A DNA stretch of 64,000 nt from Azorhizobium oxalatiphilum (GTDB lineage Bacteria; Pseudomonadota; Alphaproteobacteria; Rhizobiales; Xanthobacteraceae): contig NZ_BMCT01000012.1 in NCBI RefSeq assembly GCF_014635325.1, forward strand, positions 100,792 to 164,791. The letters are read 5' to 3'. Within the stretch, counting starts at the first letter, position 1. The number at the start of each line of letters is the position of its first letter. The translations under genes were made by a program, and so were the position numbers. Below the pieces are notes generated by a model. It was not told where the DNA came from, ran no database searches, and saw only the letters and a program-made list of their open reading frames with translations. Below, one piece after another: positions 8,859 to 19,212 of this stretch.

Positions 8859-9479
8859 ATGACCATCCGCCTGCACTATGTTCATGACCCGCTGTGCGGA
8901 TGGTGCTACGCGGCGGCCCCGCTGGTGGCCGCCGCCATGGCGCAGCCCGATGTGGAACTGGTGCTGCACGGTGGGGGCCTGTTCCCCCAGCCGATGCAGC
9001 TTCCCGCCGCCAAGCGCGCGTACATTCGCGAAGCGGATGCGCGCATCGCGCAGATGACCGGACAGGTGTTCGGCCCTGCCTATCTGGACGGCCTTCTGCC
9101 TGATCCGGCCTTCACCCTCTATTCCCTGCCGCCCATCGCCGCCATTCTCGCGGCGGAGGAACTGCGCGCAGGGGCGGGGCCGGAGATGCTGAAGGCCATC
9201 CAGAGTGCGCATTATGTGGAGGGGCGGCGGGTGATCGAGGCGGAGGTTCTCGTCGCGATCGCGTCGGGCCTCGGCCTTGATGGCGGGGCGTTCGCCAGCG
9301 CTCTGCCCCGCCAGCCGGTGGAGGCGCATCTTGTCGATACGCGGCAACTCATGACGCGTTTCGGCCTCGGCGGCTTTCCCGGCTTCGTGCGCGAGCGCGC
9401 GGGGGAGTGGCGGGTGGTGCCGCACGGCGTTTTCTATGGGCAGCCGGCGGCGTTCGTCGAAAGCCTGCGCGCCGGTTGA
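8859..9479 (+). CDS. DsbA family thioredoxin-like oxidoreductase
   Basis: 206-residue DsbA-fold protein with the redox motif CGWC at the N-terminus (HDPLCGWCYAAAP) and the cis-proline loop GLGGFPGF near residues 168-175. It has no signal peptide, so it acts in the cytoplasm, unlike classical DsbA; FrnE-type and HCCA-isomerase-like relatives have this form. It starts 15 nt after the NAD(P)-binding oxidoreductase and is probably co-transcribed, sharing the HxlR regulator. Likely a cytoplasmic thiol-disulfide or glutathione-dependent enzyme; which one is not clear. Confidence 0.82.
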   Translation: MTIRLHYVHDPLCGWCYAAAPLVAAAMAQPDVELVLHGGGLFPQPMQLPAAKRAYIREADARIAQMTGQVFGPAYLDGLLPDPAFTLYSLPPIAAILAAEELRAGAGPEMLKAIQSAHYVEGRRVIEAEVLVAIASGLGLDGGAFASALPRQPVEAHLVDTRQLMTRFGLGGFPGFVRERAGEWRVVPHGVFYGQPAAFVESLRAG

Positions 9480-9829
9480 GCCGACAGTCACCTTGTAACC
9501 TCCATCTGTCGCGCCACGAGACAACCGATGTGCTCATGAGCGCAGAGTGGCGCAATGCCGCGCGGCGCAAAGGCATGTCGGAGGGGGAAACTTGCATTGC
9601 TGACTGTTTATTCGCCGCGTCGTCAGGTGGGCGCGGCGAATTTCCCGTTATGCCTCCGGCACTCAGCGCTAGTGAGATGCAGGAGCGGGAGTGGGGCAGG
9701 CGAAAAGCCTTACGCCACAACGCGCATTTCATTTTTATAGTCGTTCCAAAGTGATTGATCCACGTCAAGGAGGCCCGCCTCCCGCTGCGTGAGCGTGACG
9801 TCCACTCCGCTGCTTTCAAGGAGAACGTC
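9480..9829. other. Intergenic region before the di-haem peroxidase
   Basis: 350 nt with no believable gene on either strand. The only clear signal is the FNR/FixK box near its right end. Confidence 0.6.
9755..9768 (+). promoter_or_regulatory. FNR/FixK-type binding site
   Basis: TTGATCCACGTCAA matches the FNR/FixK half-site arrangement TTGAT-N4-(A/G)TCAA. Its centre is about 68 nt before the peroxidase start codon, leaving room for a class II (-41.5) promoter with a leader of about 27 nt. This suggests low-oxygen activation. Confidence 0.65.
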
Positions 9830-10855
9830 ATGAAGTCGATCGTGGCTGGAATTGCGATACTTCTGTCGGTGCAGGCCGTCTCGGCCGCGGATCTGCGCAC
9901 CGATGCCCTCACCCAGTTCAAGCCCATTCCCGCAGAGGCCCCGGACGTGAAGGGCAATCCCTTCACACCGGCCAAGGTGGATCTCGGGCGTAAGCTGTTC
10001 TTCGATCCCCGCCTGTCTGCTAGTCAGGCGCTCAGCTGTAATTCATGCCATAATCTCGGTACGGGTGGCGTGGATGCCGGCCCCACCTCCGTGGGTCACG
10101 GCTGGCAGCGTGGACCGCGGCGGGCCCCGACTGTACTCAACGCGGTGTTCAACACCTCCCAGTTCTGGGATGGGCGCGCGGAGGATCTGAAGGCGCAGGC
10201 CAAGGGGCCCATGCAGAACCCCATCGAGATGAACGCCACACCTGAGCTTGTGCTGAAGACGCTGAAGTCCATGCCTGCCTATGTGGACGCGTTCAAGCAG
10301 GCCTTCCCCGGCGAAAGCGAGCCGCTGTCCTTCGACAATGTCGCCAAGGCGATTGAGGTGTTCGAGGTCACGCTGATCACGCCGCGCTCGCGCTTCGATC
10401 AGTTCCTCAACGGTGATGACAAGGCGCTCAGCACCACCGAGAAGGCGGGCCTGAGGGCCTTCATGGACAAGGGCTGCTCGGCTTGCCACAACGGCATCAA
10501 TCTGGGCGGGGACAGCTATCAGCCGTTCGGCGTGGTGGAGAAGCCCGGGGCGGACATCCTGCCTCCGGATGACCATGGCCGCTTCGCTGTGACCAAGACC
10601 GCGAGTGATCAGTATGTGTTCCGCGTGGCGCCGCTGCGCAACGTGGCGCTGCGCGCGCCCTATTTCCATTCCGGGCAGGTCTGGGGGCTGGAACAGGCGG
10701 TGGCGGTGATGGCGACCGCTCAGCTGGGCAGCGAACTGACACCGCAGGAGATCAAGGAAGTCACGGCTTTCCTCGGCACGCTGTCAGGCGAGCAGCCGAA
10801 GATCGAGTATCCCATCCTGCCGCCGCGCACGGAGGCGACCCCGAAGGCGCAGTGA
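9830..10855 (+). CDS. Di-haem cytochrome c peroxidase (CcpA/MauG family)
   Basis: 341-residue periplasmic enzyme that reduces hydrogen peroxide to water with electrons from cytochrome c. A signal peptide ends about residue 19 (QAVSAAD). Two CxxCH haem motifs are present: C70-C73-H74 and C216-C219-H220. FFDPRLS and the tryptophan-containing FWDGRAEDLKAQA match the family. ATG 9830 has AAGGAG 6 nt upstream; the longer frame to 9755 is excluded because it would overlap the regulatory box. Monocistronic, convergent with groEL. The FNR/FixK site implies expression under microaerobic or anaerobic conditions, as for many bacterial peroxidases. Confidence 0.93.
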   Translation: MKSIVAGIAILLSVQAVSAADLRTDALTQFKPIPAEAPDVKGNPFTPAKVDLGRKLFFDPRLSASQALSCNSCHNLGTGGVDAGPTSVGHGWQRGPRRAPTVLNAVFNTSQFWDGRAEDLKAQAKGPMQNPIEMNATPELVLKTLKSMPAYVDAFKQAFPGESEPLSFDNVAKAIEVFEVTLITPRSRFDQFLNGDDKALSTTEKAGLRAFMDKGCSACHNGINLGGDSYQPFGVVEKPGADILPPDDHGRFAVTKTASDQYVFRVAPLRNVALRAPYFHSGQVWGLEQAVAVMATAQLGSELTPQEIKEVTAFLGTLSGEQPKIEYPILPPRTEATPKAQ

Positions 10856-10918
10856 GCAGGGGATCATCCTGGGCGTGAGAAGGCGCGGCATTGGCCGCGT
10901 CTTTTCTGTTGTGCAAAC

Positions 10919-10946
10919 AAAAAAGGGAGCCGGCGAACCGGCTCCC
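10919..10946 (-). terminator. groEL transcription terminator
   Basis: A perfect 9-bp stem (10925-10933 with 10938-10946) followed on the minus strand by six T residues (10924-10919), just beyond the groEL stop codon. The peroxidase converges on it. Confidence 0.85.
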
Positions 10947-10973
10947 TCGTACTCTGGGCTTGAGAGGCTGGAC

Positions 10974-12644
<1,671 letters not shown>

Positions 12645-12664
12645 CTAGCGGACGAAAGACGGGA

Positions 12665-12952
12665 TCAGCCGATCACGCCCAGAATGTCGCTCTCCTTCAT
12701 GATGAGGAGATCCTGGCCGTCGATCTTCACTTCCGTGCCGGACCACTTGCCGAACAGCACGCGATCGCCGGCCTTCACGTCGAGGGCCACGACCTTGCCG
12801 CTTTCGTCGCGGGCGCCGGGGCCGACCGAGACCACCTCGCCCTCCTGGGGCTTTTCCTTGGCGGTGTCGGGGATGATGATGCCGCCGGCAGTCTTCTGCT
12901 CGGCTTCGATGCGCTTCACGACCACGCGGTCATGCAGGGGACGGAAGGACAT
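12665..12952 (-). CDS. groS: Co-chaperonin GroES (Hsp10)
   Basis: 95-residue lid protein of the GroEL chamber. Seen: [17 protein letters not shown], the mobile loop [19 protein letters not shown] that docks on GroEL, and the C-terminal [13 protein letters not shown] ending (ESDILGVIG). The frame is open to 13066, but that would run through the CIRCE operator; ATG 12952 gives the standard length. First gene of the operon. Confidence 0.99.
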   Translation of the reverse strand: MSFRPLHDRVVVKRIEAEQKTAGGIIIPDTAKEKPQEGEVVSVGPGARDESGKVVALDVKAGDRVLFGKWSGTEVKIDGQDLLIMKESDILGVIG

Positions 12953-12999
12953 GGGACCTGTTCCTCTCGGGCATTGGGAGCGAGGCTGGCTCGCAGGCG

Positions 13000-13026
13000 C
13001 TGGCACTCCCTTAAGGCGAGTGCCAA
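13000..13026 (-). promoter_or_regulatory. CIRCE operator (HrcA binding site)
   Basis: Read on the minus strand, TTGGCACTC-N9-GAGTGCCAG. This is the 9-9-9 CIRCE inverted repeat with a near-consensus sequence, lying 48 nt upstream of groES. HrcA repressor should bind it and release it on heat shock. Confidence 0.92.
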
Positions 13027-13037
13027 ACTCGCGCCGG

Positions 13038-13066
13038 GAGATAAGATCGGGGCATCCCGGCGTCAA
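13038..13066 (-). promoter_or_regulatory. Candidate sigma-70-type promoter of groES-groEL
   Basis: On the minus strand TTGACG (13066-13061) and TATCTC (13043-13038) are separated by 17 nt, placing the start site a few bases before the CIRCE element, the usual layout for HrcA-repressed operons. Confidence 0.65.
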
Positions 13067-13298
13067 GGTATTGACGGCGGTTTGTCTCAGGAGGCAGGAA
13101 CCAAGTGGTAACTAGGACGGTATAGGGTAGATCCTGAAACCGCGGTGGGCGCGGTGGCAGAACCATTACCTTCCATCGCCTTATGCCGGGATCGACGCCG
13201 CAGCTTCATCGCACTATGGTCCTCGGGCCTCAGCTCGAACTGAGCCAGTGCGTTTCCCCTGCGGCACTGTCAGGCCAATTCGCCTCGGAGTTAAGTGA

Positions 13299-13820
13299 AT
13301 GCCTCAGTCTTTCGTCCGTCCGGCTTCTGCGGGCACCCGCCAGACGCGCGTGCGCGGAACCGCAAGTGCCATCGGCATCACCAGCCTCGCCGCCCTGATG
13401 CTCGCGGCCTGCACGACGACTCCTGAGCCGAGCGTGCCCCAGCCCCCGCCGCCGCCGCAATATACGAGCCCGATCCCGGGCGCCTCGCTGGTGGGCCGCT
13501 ATGGCCTTGCCGCCTATCACCGCCCCGAGGATGCCGGCCGCACCGAGGCCCAGGCGCGGGCGCAGTGCAGCAACCCCTACATCATCACGGCTGGCGCCAA
13601 TAACGGCGTGCAGATGTATCTGGCCGACGATAACAAGCTGAGCGACCTGGTTTCCAAGGCAGCCGGCGGCCCCACCTACATCGGCCCGCCCGAAGATCCG
13701 GCCGGCGGCCCGCGCGACCGTCAGGTCCTGCGCTGGGACGGCAAGGTGCTGGTCCTGAAGTGGGTGGATACGGAAATCAATGGCCGCTACGGCACCATGG
13801 TGTACGTGCGCTGCAGCTGA
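13299..13820 (+). CDS. Small lipoprotein of unknown function
   Basis: 173-residue predicted lipoprotein: a basic N-terminal region, a hydrophobic helix and the lipobox LMLAAC, with the lipidated cysteine near residue 38, followed by a proline-rich spacer (PSVPQPPPPPQ). The rest has no motif I recognise; it contains two further cysteines (near 81 and 172) that could pair. GGAG lies about 8 nt upstream of the ATG. It is single, ends in a clear terminator and is divergent from groES. Probably anchored in the cell envelope. Confidence 0.7.
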   Translation: MPQSFVRPASAGTRQTRVRGTASAIGITSLAALMLAACTTTPEPSVPQPPPPPQYTSPIPGASLVGRYGLAAYHRPEDAGRTEAQARAQCSNPYIITAGANNGVQMYLADDNKLSDLVSKAAGGPTYIGPPEDPAGGPRDRQVLRWDGKVLVLKWVDTEINGRYGTMVYVRCS

Positions 13821-13854
13821 TCCGGGATCGGAGCTTTCCTTTTGTATTGAGTGA

Positions 13855-13884
13855 GGGTCGGAAGCCATGCTTCCGGCCCTTTTT
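13855..13884 (+). terminator. Rho-independent terminator after the lipoprotein gene
   Basis: An 11-bp stem with one G-T pair (13855-13865 with 13869-13879), followed by TTTTT. Confidence 0.85.
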
Positions 13885-14032
13885 CGTTTGGCGGCCGTCT
13901 TTCCGGCAGGAGGGCGGCAGGCTGGAATCGGTAAAACCGTCATACGGAATACGAAAACCATTTCACCTCCCCGGGTTTTGTCTCTAGAGGCAGCGCTCAT
14001 CGCAATTGCTGCCCCGCCCGGTGGATCTCGAC

Positions 14033-15325
14033 ATGAGCGCGCCAGAAACAAGTTACGACCCGCTGATCCCTGTTCCGGCGGGCCAGCGGGTATTTACCCA
14101 GCGTGATGCGTTCGCCTTGTGGTTCAGCCTCGGTATCGGGCTTCTCGTTCTGCAGGCCGGCGCCTTCCTTGTTCCGGCGCTGAGCCTGGGAATGGCGTTC
14201 GGCGCCATCCTCGTCGGCTCGTTGCTGGGCGTGCTGCTGCTGGCCTGTGTCGGCGTGATCGGTGCCGACACAGGTCTTGCCTCCATGGCCATGCTGCGTC
14301 CGAGCCTCGGCCTGCGCGGCGCGGCCCTGCCGACGCTCCTCAACATTGTGCAACTCGTCGGCTGGGGCTCTTTCGAGATCATCGTCATGGGCGAGGCCGC
14401 CGATGCGCTGGCGAAGAGCGCCTTCGGCATCACCCTGCCTTATGTCTGGACGGTGCTGTTCGGTGCACTGGCGACCGGCATCGCCTTTGCCGGGCCGGTG
14501 TCCTTCGTGCGGCGTTTCCTGCGCGCGTGGGGGCTTTATCTCCTGCTCGCCGCGGCCCTCTGGCTGACCTGGCGGCTGCTGGCGAACCACAATCTCAGGG
14601 AGCTATTCTCCCGTGAGGGTACGGGCGGCATGAGTTTCGGCGGCGCGGTGGATCTGGTGGCGGCCATGCCGCTCTCCTGGCTGCCGCTGATCTGTGACTA
14701 CAGCCGCTTCGGCCGTTCGGCCGGCGGCGTGTTCCGGGGCACCGTGCTCGGCTTCCTGGTGGCGAACATCTGGTTCTATGGCCTTGGTGCGGCCTATGCG
14801 CTGGCCTCCAATGGCGAGGGCACGCTTATTGTGGCGCTGGCCACCGCCGGGGGCGGACTGGCGCTGCTGCTGATCCTGCTGGACGAAACCGACAATGCGT
14901 TCGCCGACATCCACTCGGCCGCAGTGTCAAGCGGCACGCTGGCGCGGGTATCGGTGCGGGGGCTGTCGCTGGGTTTCGGCGCGCTGTGCACGCTGGTCGC
15001 GCTGCTGGTGCCCATGGCGCAGTATGAAGGCTTTCTGCTGATCATCGGCTCGGTGTTCGCGCCGTTGTTCGGCGTGGTGCTGGCAGACCATTTCATCGTC
15101 CGCCGCCGTACCGTGCAGCATGCGGAGATCGACCGCATGGGCGGCGCCTACTGGTTCGCAGGGGGCTGGCGGGTGGCGGGGCTGGTGGCCTGGGCAGTGG
15201 GTATCGCCACCTTCCAGCTGGTCGCAGCCTATCTGCCGGGCCTCGGCTCGACCCTGCCGTCGCTGATCGTGGCCGGCGCACTCTTTGCCCTGCTGGCGCG
15301 TCTGGAGGCGGGCCGCGTGGCCTGA
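14033..15325 (+). CDS. NCS1 permease, CytX-like (putative hydroxymethylpyrimidine transporter)
   Basis: 430-residue inner-membrane permease of the nucleobase:cation symporter-1 family with about 12 hydrophobic segments. The N-terminal FALWFSLGIGLLVLQAGAFL and the central AAMPLSWLPLICDYSRFGR match the CytX/CodB branch; CytX members are proposed to import the thiamine pyrimidine HMP. There are no thiamine genes and no TPP riboswitch nearby, so cytosine or another base cannot be excluded. ATG 14033 gives the expected N-terminus; the frame reaches a TTG at 14006 without support. Monocistronic, convergent with the VOC gene. Confidence 0.8.
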   Translation: MSAPETSYDPLIPVPAGQRVFTQRDAFALWFSLGIGLLVLQAGAFLVPALSLGMAFGAILVGSLLGVLLLACVGVIGADTGLASMAMLRPSLGLRGAALPTLLNIVQLVGWGSFEIIVMGEAADALAKSAFGITLPYVWTVLFGALATGIAFAGPVSFVRRFLRAWGLYLLLAAALWLTWRLLANHNLRELFSREGTGGMSFGGAVDLVAAMPLSWLPLICDYSRFGRSAGGVFRGTVLGFLVANIWFYGLGAAYALASNGEGTLIVALATAGGGLALLLILLDETDNAFADIHSAAVSSGTLARVSVRGLSLGFGALCTLVALLVPMAQYEGFLLIIGSVFAPLFGVVLADHFIVRRRTVQHAEIDRMGGAYWFAGGWRVAGLVAWAVGIATFQLVAAYLPGLGSTLPSLIVAGALFALLARLEAGRVA

Positions 15326-15355
15326 GACCGACGCCGCGGCCCGCTACGCGCGGGA

Positions 15356-15820
15356 TCAGTCCGGCAGCACCGGGCGGCCGCGATCATCCAGCGGCCAGAA
15401 GGGATTGTGGGCCACTTCCCAGATATGGCCGTCGAGATCGGCGAAATAGCCGGTGTAGCCGCCCCAGAAGGCCCGTTCCGGCGTCTTCAGGAGCGGTGCG
15501 CCGAGGCTTTGGGCGAGCGTGATCACCTCCTCCACCGCGGCCTCCGTCCCGACATTGAAGGCGAGGGACAGGCCGCACACCTCTGGTGCGCCGTACGGTG
15601 GCAGGGCAGCTTCGGCCGGAAGACCGGCATCTGCGGTTAGCGCGGAACGGGGAAACAGCGCGAGCGCCATGCCGCCCGCATCGAAGAAGGACACGCCCTC
15701 CGACCCCCGATCGCGGCGAGACAGGCCCATGGCTTCGTAGAAGGTGGTGGCGCGGGGGAGGTCGGCCACGCCCAGCGTCACGAGGTGCAGGCCGAAGGCG
15801 GGCGGCGTATGGACGGTCAT
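15356..15820 (-). CDS. VOC (glyoxalase/bleomycin-resistance fold) family protein
   Basis: 154-residue vicinal-oxygen-chelate protein. Two beta-alpha-beta-beta-beta modules are visible: LHLVTLGVADLPRATTFYEA at the N-terminus and WGGYTGYFADLDGHIWEVA at the C-terminus, with metal-ligand candidates H12 and the glutamate of WEVAHNPF. Such proteins are metal-dependent lyases, dioxygenases or resistance proteins; the reaction here is not predictable. Lies about 100 nt downstream of the radical SAM gene on the same strand. Confidence 0.88.
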   Translation of the reverse strand: MTVHTPPAFGLHLVTLGVADLPRATTFYEAMGLSRRDRGSEGVSFFDAGGMALALFPRSALTADAGLPAEAALPPYGAPEVCGLSLAFNVGTEAAVEEVITLAQSLGAPLLKTPERAFWGGYTGYFADLDGHIWEVAHNPFWPLDDRGRPVLPD

Positions 15821-15923
15821 GGCGTTTCCTCTCGGTCGGATGCGTCTCGGTCGGAAACGCTCGAAGCGTGTGTCTCGTCGCAGGACTGGAAGCAGGCGCG
15901 CGTCGGGCCTCTGCGGAAGCGGC

Positions 15924-17246
15924 TCAATCGAACAGGTCGAGCTGCTTGCCCGGCTGGGTGGGACGGCGGAAATGGGCGGTGGTGAGCTTCACGCTGCGGC
16001 CCGTCAGCCCAAGGCGCCGCGCCGCGATCTCGAACCGGCGACCGATAGTCCAGGCATAGGGGCCATCGCCCTTGCCGCGCTTGCCGAAGGTCGAGTCGTA
16101 ATCCTTGCCGCCGTGCATCTGGCGCACCAGCGCCATGACATGGCGGGCCTTGTCCGGGAAATGGGCCACCAGCCATTCCTTGAACAGGTCGGCGATCTCC
16201 AGCGGGAGGCGTAGCGTGACGTAGCCGGCTTCCGTCGCGCCCATATGGCTGGCGGAATCAAGGATGCGCTCGATCTCATTGTCATTGAGCGCGGGGATCA
16301 GCGGGGCGGTGAGGACGGCGGTGGGGATGCCGGCGTCCACAAGGGCCCGAATGGTCGCGAGCCGCCGATGCGGCGCAGCGGCTCGCGGCTCCATCACCCG
16401 CGCGAGTTGCGGATCGAGCGTGGTGATGGAGATGGCAACCTTGGCCAGCCCGCGCTCGGCCATGGGGCCGAGGATGTCGATGTCGCGGGCCACAAGGGCG
16501 GATTTGGTGACGATGCCCACCGGATGGCCGAAGTCGGAGAGCACCTGCAGGATGCGGCGGGTGACTTCGTAACGGCGCTCAATGGGCTGGTAGGGATCGG
16601 TGTTGGTGCCGAGCGCGATGGTGCGGGGCTGATATCGCGGTTGCGATAGCTCACGGGCCAGCAACTCCGGTGCATCCGGCTTCACGAACAGGCGCGTCTC
16701 GAAATCCAGACCGGCCGAGAGGCCCTGATAGGCGTGGGTCGGGCGGGCGAAACAATAGATGCAGCCGTGCTCGCAGCCGCGATAAGGGTTGATCGAACGA
16801 TCAAAGCCGATGTCGGGGGACTGGTTGCGGGTTATGACCGTGCGCGCGTGTTCTTCCGTGACCTCGGTGCGGAAGGGCGGCAAATCGTCCAGATTCTGCC
16901 AGCCGTCGTCGAAGAGAATGCGGGCGGCGGGTTCGAAGCGACCGGCCGCGTTCGAGGTTGCACCGCGGCCGCGACGGGCCTCGGCGTCCACCTGGGTACC
17001 GGCCTCGCCGGCCAGCCTGTCCTGTTCGGCGACGCGGGGGGAAACCGGCGGCCGCTCGGCCTCCGCCTTGCGTCGTCCGAGGATCCGTTCGGATTTGGTT
17101 TTCTGCACGGTTTCAACTGCTTGAGCACCACGGAGGCGGATTGCCTCCAGGCGCGCATGCGCGTCGGCCCACCGATCTTCGGATAGGTCCGCAAGGTCGG
17201 CGGAACGTCTGGCGGGGGTGGAATCACGGTGCAGTTCCATCCGCAC
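15924..17246 (-). CDS. PA0069 family radical SAM protein (SplB-like)
   Basis: 440-residue radical SAM enzyme. The 4Fe-4S motif is C-x3-C-x2-C (CEHGCIYC) preceded by NPYRGC, with the downstream SAM-binding features YQPRTIALGTNTDPYQP and GIVTKSALVARDIDIL. It resembles the spore photoproduct lyase-like PA0069 group, of unknown reaction. The first 100 residues are charged and poorly conserved, so the true start may lie downstream of 17246. No partner gene is evident. Confidence 0.88.
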   Translation of the reverse strand: MRMELHRDSTPARRSADLADLSEDRWADAHARLEAIRLRGAQAVETVQKTKSERILGRRKAEAERPPVSPRVAEQDRLAGEAGTQVDAEARRGRGATSNAAGRFEPAARILFDDGWQNLDDLPPFRTEVTEEHARTVITRNQSPDIGFDRSINPYRGCEHGCIYCFARPTHAYQGLSAGLDFETRLFVKPDAPELLARELSQPRYQPRTIALGTNTDPYQPIERRYEVTRRILQVLSDFGHPVGIVTKSALVARDIDILGPMAERGLAKVAISITTLDPQLARVMEPRAAAPHRRLATIRALVDAGIPTAVLTAPLIPALNDNEIERILDSASHMGATEAGYVTLRLPLEIADLFKEWLVAHFPDKARHVMALVRQMHGGKDYDSTFGKRGKGDGPYAWTIGRRFEIAARRLGLTGRSVKLTTAHFRRPTQPGKQLDLFD

Positions 17247-17413
17247 AACCTAGAACACGGAAAGGAACATAACAAGAACATAAGCGTGCAATGCAGCATC
17301 GTTTCGGTCTTGATCGGCAATGGATCTGGTATATTGTCCACCACCATAAAGTTGCCACAGAAGCCCATCTCCGCTAAAGGGCCTAGGGCCACCAAACCGC
17401 CAGGGGGGTTGAG

Positions 17414-17566
17414 ATGTCCGAGCACGGTGCGATCGAATACGCCACCGCTGACGGCAATGACTATGCCGAGCACGAGCGCACATACGCGCTGTTCACCGCA
17501 CTGACCAAATGGGGCACGGTTGCGGTGGCGCTGCTCATGGTCGTCATGTGGTTTACACTCCTCTGA
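17414..17566 (+). CDS. aa3-type cytochrome c oxidase subunit IV
   Basis: A 50-residue protein not obvious from long-ORF searches: a charged N-terminal half (SEHGAIEYATADGNDYAEHE) followed by one membrane helix (about 31-50) that begins at TKWG. This matches the short bacterial aa3-type oxidase subunit IV family of alphaproteobacteria. GGGGGTTGAG just before the ATG can serve as ribosome site. It lies 29 nt upstream of pntAA, a neighbourhood I know from related genomes, so it is probably transcribed with the transhydrogenase although its product belongs to the respiratory oxidase. Confidence 0.82.
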   Translation: MSEHGAIEYATADGNDYAEHERTYALFTALTKWGTVAVALLMVVMWFTLL

Positions 17567-17595
17567 GCGTCGCTCGGAACTCTTTGAGGTTTCAA

Positions 17596-18750
17596 ATGAA
17601 AATCGCTGTCCCCGCCGAGATTGATCTCGGCGAGCCGAGGGTTTCCGCGACCCCGGATACGGTCAAGCGCCTTGTCGGGCTCGGGGCCGAAGTCTCCGTG
17701 CAGGCAGGCGCTGGCCTGAAGTCAGGCATCACGGATGCCGAATACCAGGCTGCCGGTGCCACCATCGCCGCCAGCGCGGCGGAAGCCGTCACTGGTGCTG
17801 ACGTGGTGCTCAAGGTGCGTCGTCCCGTCGCGGAGGAGATTTCCTCCTACAAGCGCGGCGCGCTCGTGATCGGCATCATGGACCCCTATGGCAATGAGGA
17901 TGCGCTGCGCAAACTGGCGGAAGCGGGCCTTGATGCCTTCGCCATGGAGCTGATGCCGCGCATTACCCGTGCACAGGTCATGGACGTTTTGTCCTCCCAG
18001 GCGAACCTTGCCGGCTATCGCGCGGTGATCGACGGCGCGGCGGAGTTCGGTCGCGCCATGCCCATGATGATGACCGCCGCCGGCACCGTTCCGGCCGCGC
18101 GTGTCTTCGTGATGGGCGCGGGCGTCGCCGGCCTTCAGGCCATCGCCACCGCCCGCCGTCTCGGCGCCGTGGTGACGGCGACCGACGTGCGCCCTGCCTC
18201 CAAGGAACAGGTCGAGTCCCTCGGCGCCAAGTTCGTGGCGGTGGAGGACGAGGAGTTCAAGCAGGCCGAAACCTCGGGCGGCTACGCCAAGCCCATGTCG
18301 GCCGAGTATCAGGCCAAGCAGGCCGCGCTCGTCGCCGAGCACATCAAGAAGCAGGACATCGTCATCACCACGGCGCTGATCCCCGGCCGGGCTGCCCCGC
18401 GCCTGATCACCGCCGCCATGGTGTCGTCCATGAAGCCGGGCTCCGTGATCATCGACCTCGCGGTCGAGCGCGGCGGCAACGTGGAAGGCGCGGTGGCCGG
18501 TGAGGTTGCCGAAGTGAATGGCGTGAAGATCGTCGGCCATCTCAACGTGCCCGGCCGTCTCGCCGCCTCCTCGTCCCAGCTTTATGCCAAGAACCTCTAT
18601 GCCTTCCTCGAGACCCTCGTGGACAAGCAGGCGAAGGCGCTGGCGGTGAAGTGGGATGACGAACTCGTCAAGGCCACGCTGCTCACCCGCGATGGTGCCG
18701 TGGTTCACTCGAATTTCGCCCCCAAGCCCGCTGAGGGAGCTGCCCAATGA
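17596..18750 (+). CDS. pntAA: NAD(P) transhydrogenase subunit alpha part 1 (NAD-binding domain I)
   Basis: 384-residue cytosolic domain I of proton-translocating transhydrogenase, which passes hydride between NADH and NADP+ at the cost of the proton gradient. The N-terminus [20 protein letters not shown] and the Rossmann loop [21 protein letters not shown], then [15 protein letters not shown], are diagnostic. ATG 17596 starts the protein; the frame to 17509 overlaps the oxidase subunit gene and is not needed. It ends in a 4-nt ATGA overlap with pntAB, so translation is coupled. Three-gene form as in Rhodospirillum. Confidence 0.97.
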   Translation: MKIAVPAEIDLGEPRVSATPDTVKRLVGLGAEVSVQAGAGLKSGITDAEYQAAGATIAASAAEAVTGADVVLKVRRPVAEEISSYKRGALVIGIMDPYGNEDALRKLAEAGLDAFAMELMPRITRAQVMDVLSSQANLAGYRAVIDGAAEFGRAMPMMMTAAGTVPAARVFVMGAGVAGLQAIATARRLGAVVTATDVRPASKEQVESLGAKFVAVEDEEFKQAETSGGYAKPMSAEYQAKQAALVAEHIKKQDIVITTALIPGRAAPRLITAAMVSSMKPGSVIIDLAVERGGNVEGAVAGEVAEVNGVKIVGHLNVPGRLAASSSQLYAKNLYAFLETLVDKQAKALAVKWDDELVKATLLTRDGAVVHSNFAPKPAEGAAQ

Positions 18751-19202
18751 ACCCCGTGACTGCTCAAGTCGCTGCGGACGCCGCCGCGCAGGCGCAGGCG
18801 GCCGCTGAAGTTGCACGCCAGGCGGCCACCGCCGCCCAGCTCTATGCCGATCAGGCCGCCACCGCGCTCGGTGCCGCAGCGCATGCGGCCACCGGCGGGG
18901 CCATCGACCCCTTCGTGTTCCGCCTCTCCATCTTCGTGCTGGCGGTGTTCGTCGGCTACTACGTGGTGTGGTCGGTCACGCCGGCGCTGCATACGCCGCT
19001 GATGTCCGTCACGAACGCCATCTCGTCGGTGATCGTGGTCGGCGCGCTGCTCGCGGTGGGCGTCTCCACGGTGGGTGATCCCACGCACACCTGGTGGGCG
19101 CGCGGCTTCGGCTTCATCGCGCTCATCTTCGCCTCGGTGAACATTTTCGGCGGGTTCCTCGTGACCAGCCGAATGCTCGCCATGTACCAGAAGAAGAAGT
19201 GA
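18747..19202 (+). CDS. pntAB: NAD(P) transhydrogenase subunit alpha part 2 (membrane domain)
   Basis: 151-residue membrane portion of the alpha subunit with about four hydrophobic segments, beginning at [22 protein letters not shown] (near residue 54). An alanine- and glutamine-rich N-terminal extension of about 50 residues precedes the membrane part; related proteins often begin close to the first helix, so this extension is longer than usual and might be a coiled or amphipathic linker. It overlaps pntAA by 4 nt and is followed 10 nt later by pntB. Confidence 0.95.
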   Translation: MNPVTAQVAADAAAQAQAAAEVARQAATAAQLYADQAATALGAAAHAATGGAIDPFVFRLSIFVLAVFVGYYVVWSVTPALHTPLMSVTNAISSVIVVGALLAVGVSTVGDPTHTWWARGFGFIALIFASVNIFGGFLVTSRMLAMYQKKK

Positions 19203-19212
19203 GGGCGCACCG

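Noticed and set aside
13885..14032. Search for a TPP riboswitch upstream of the CytX-like gene.
   Set aside because: Neither the CUGAGA nor the ACCUGAUCUGGAU-type core is present.
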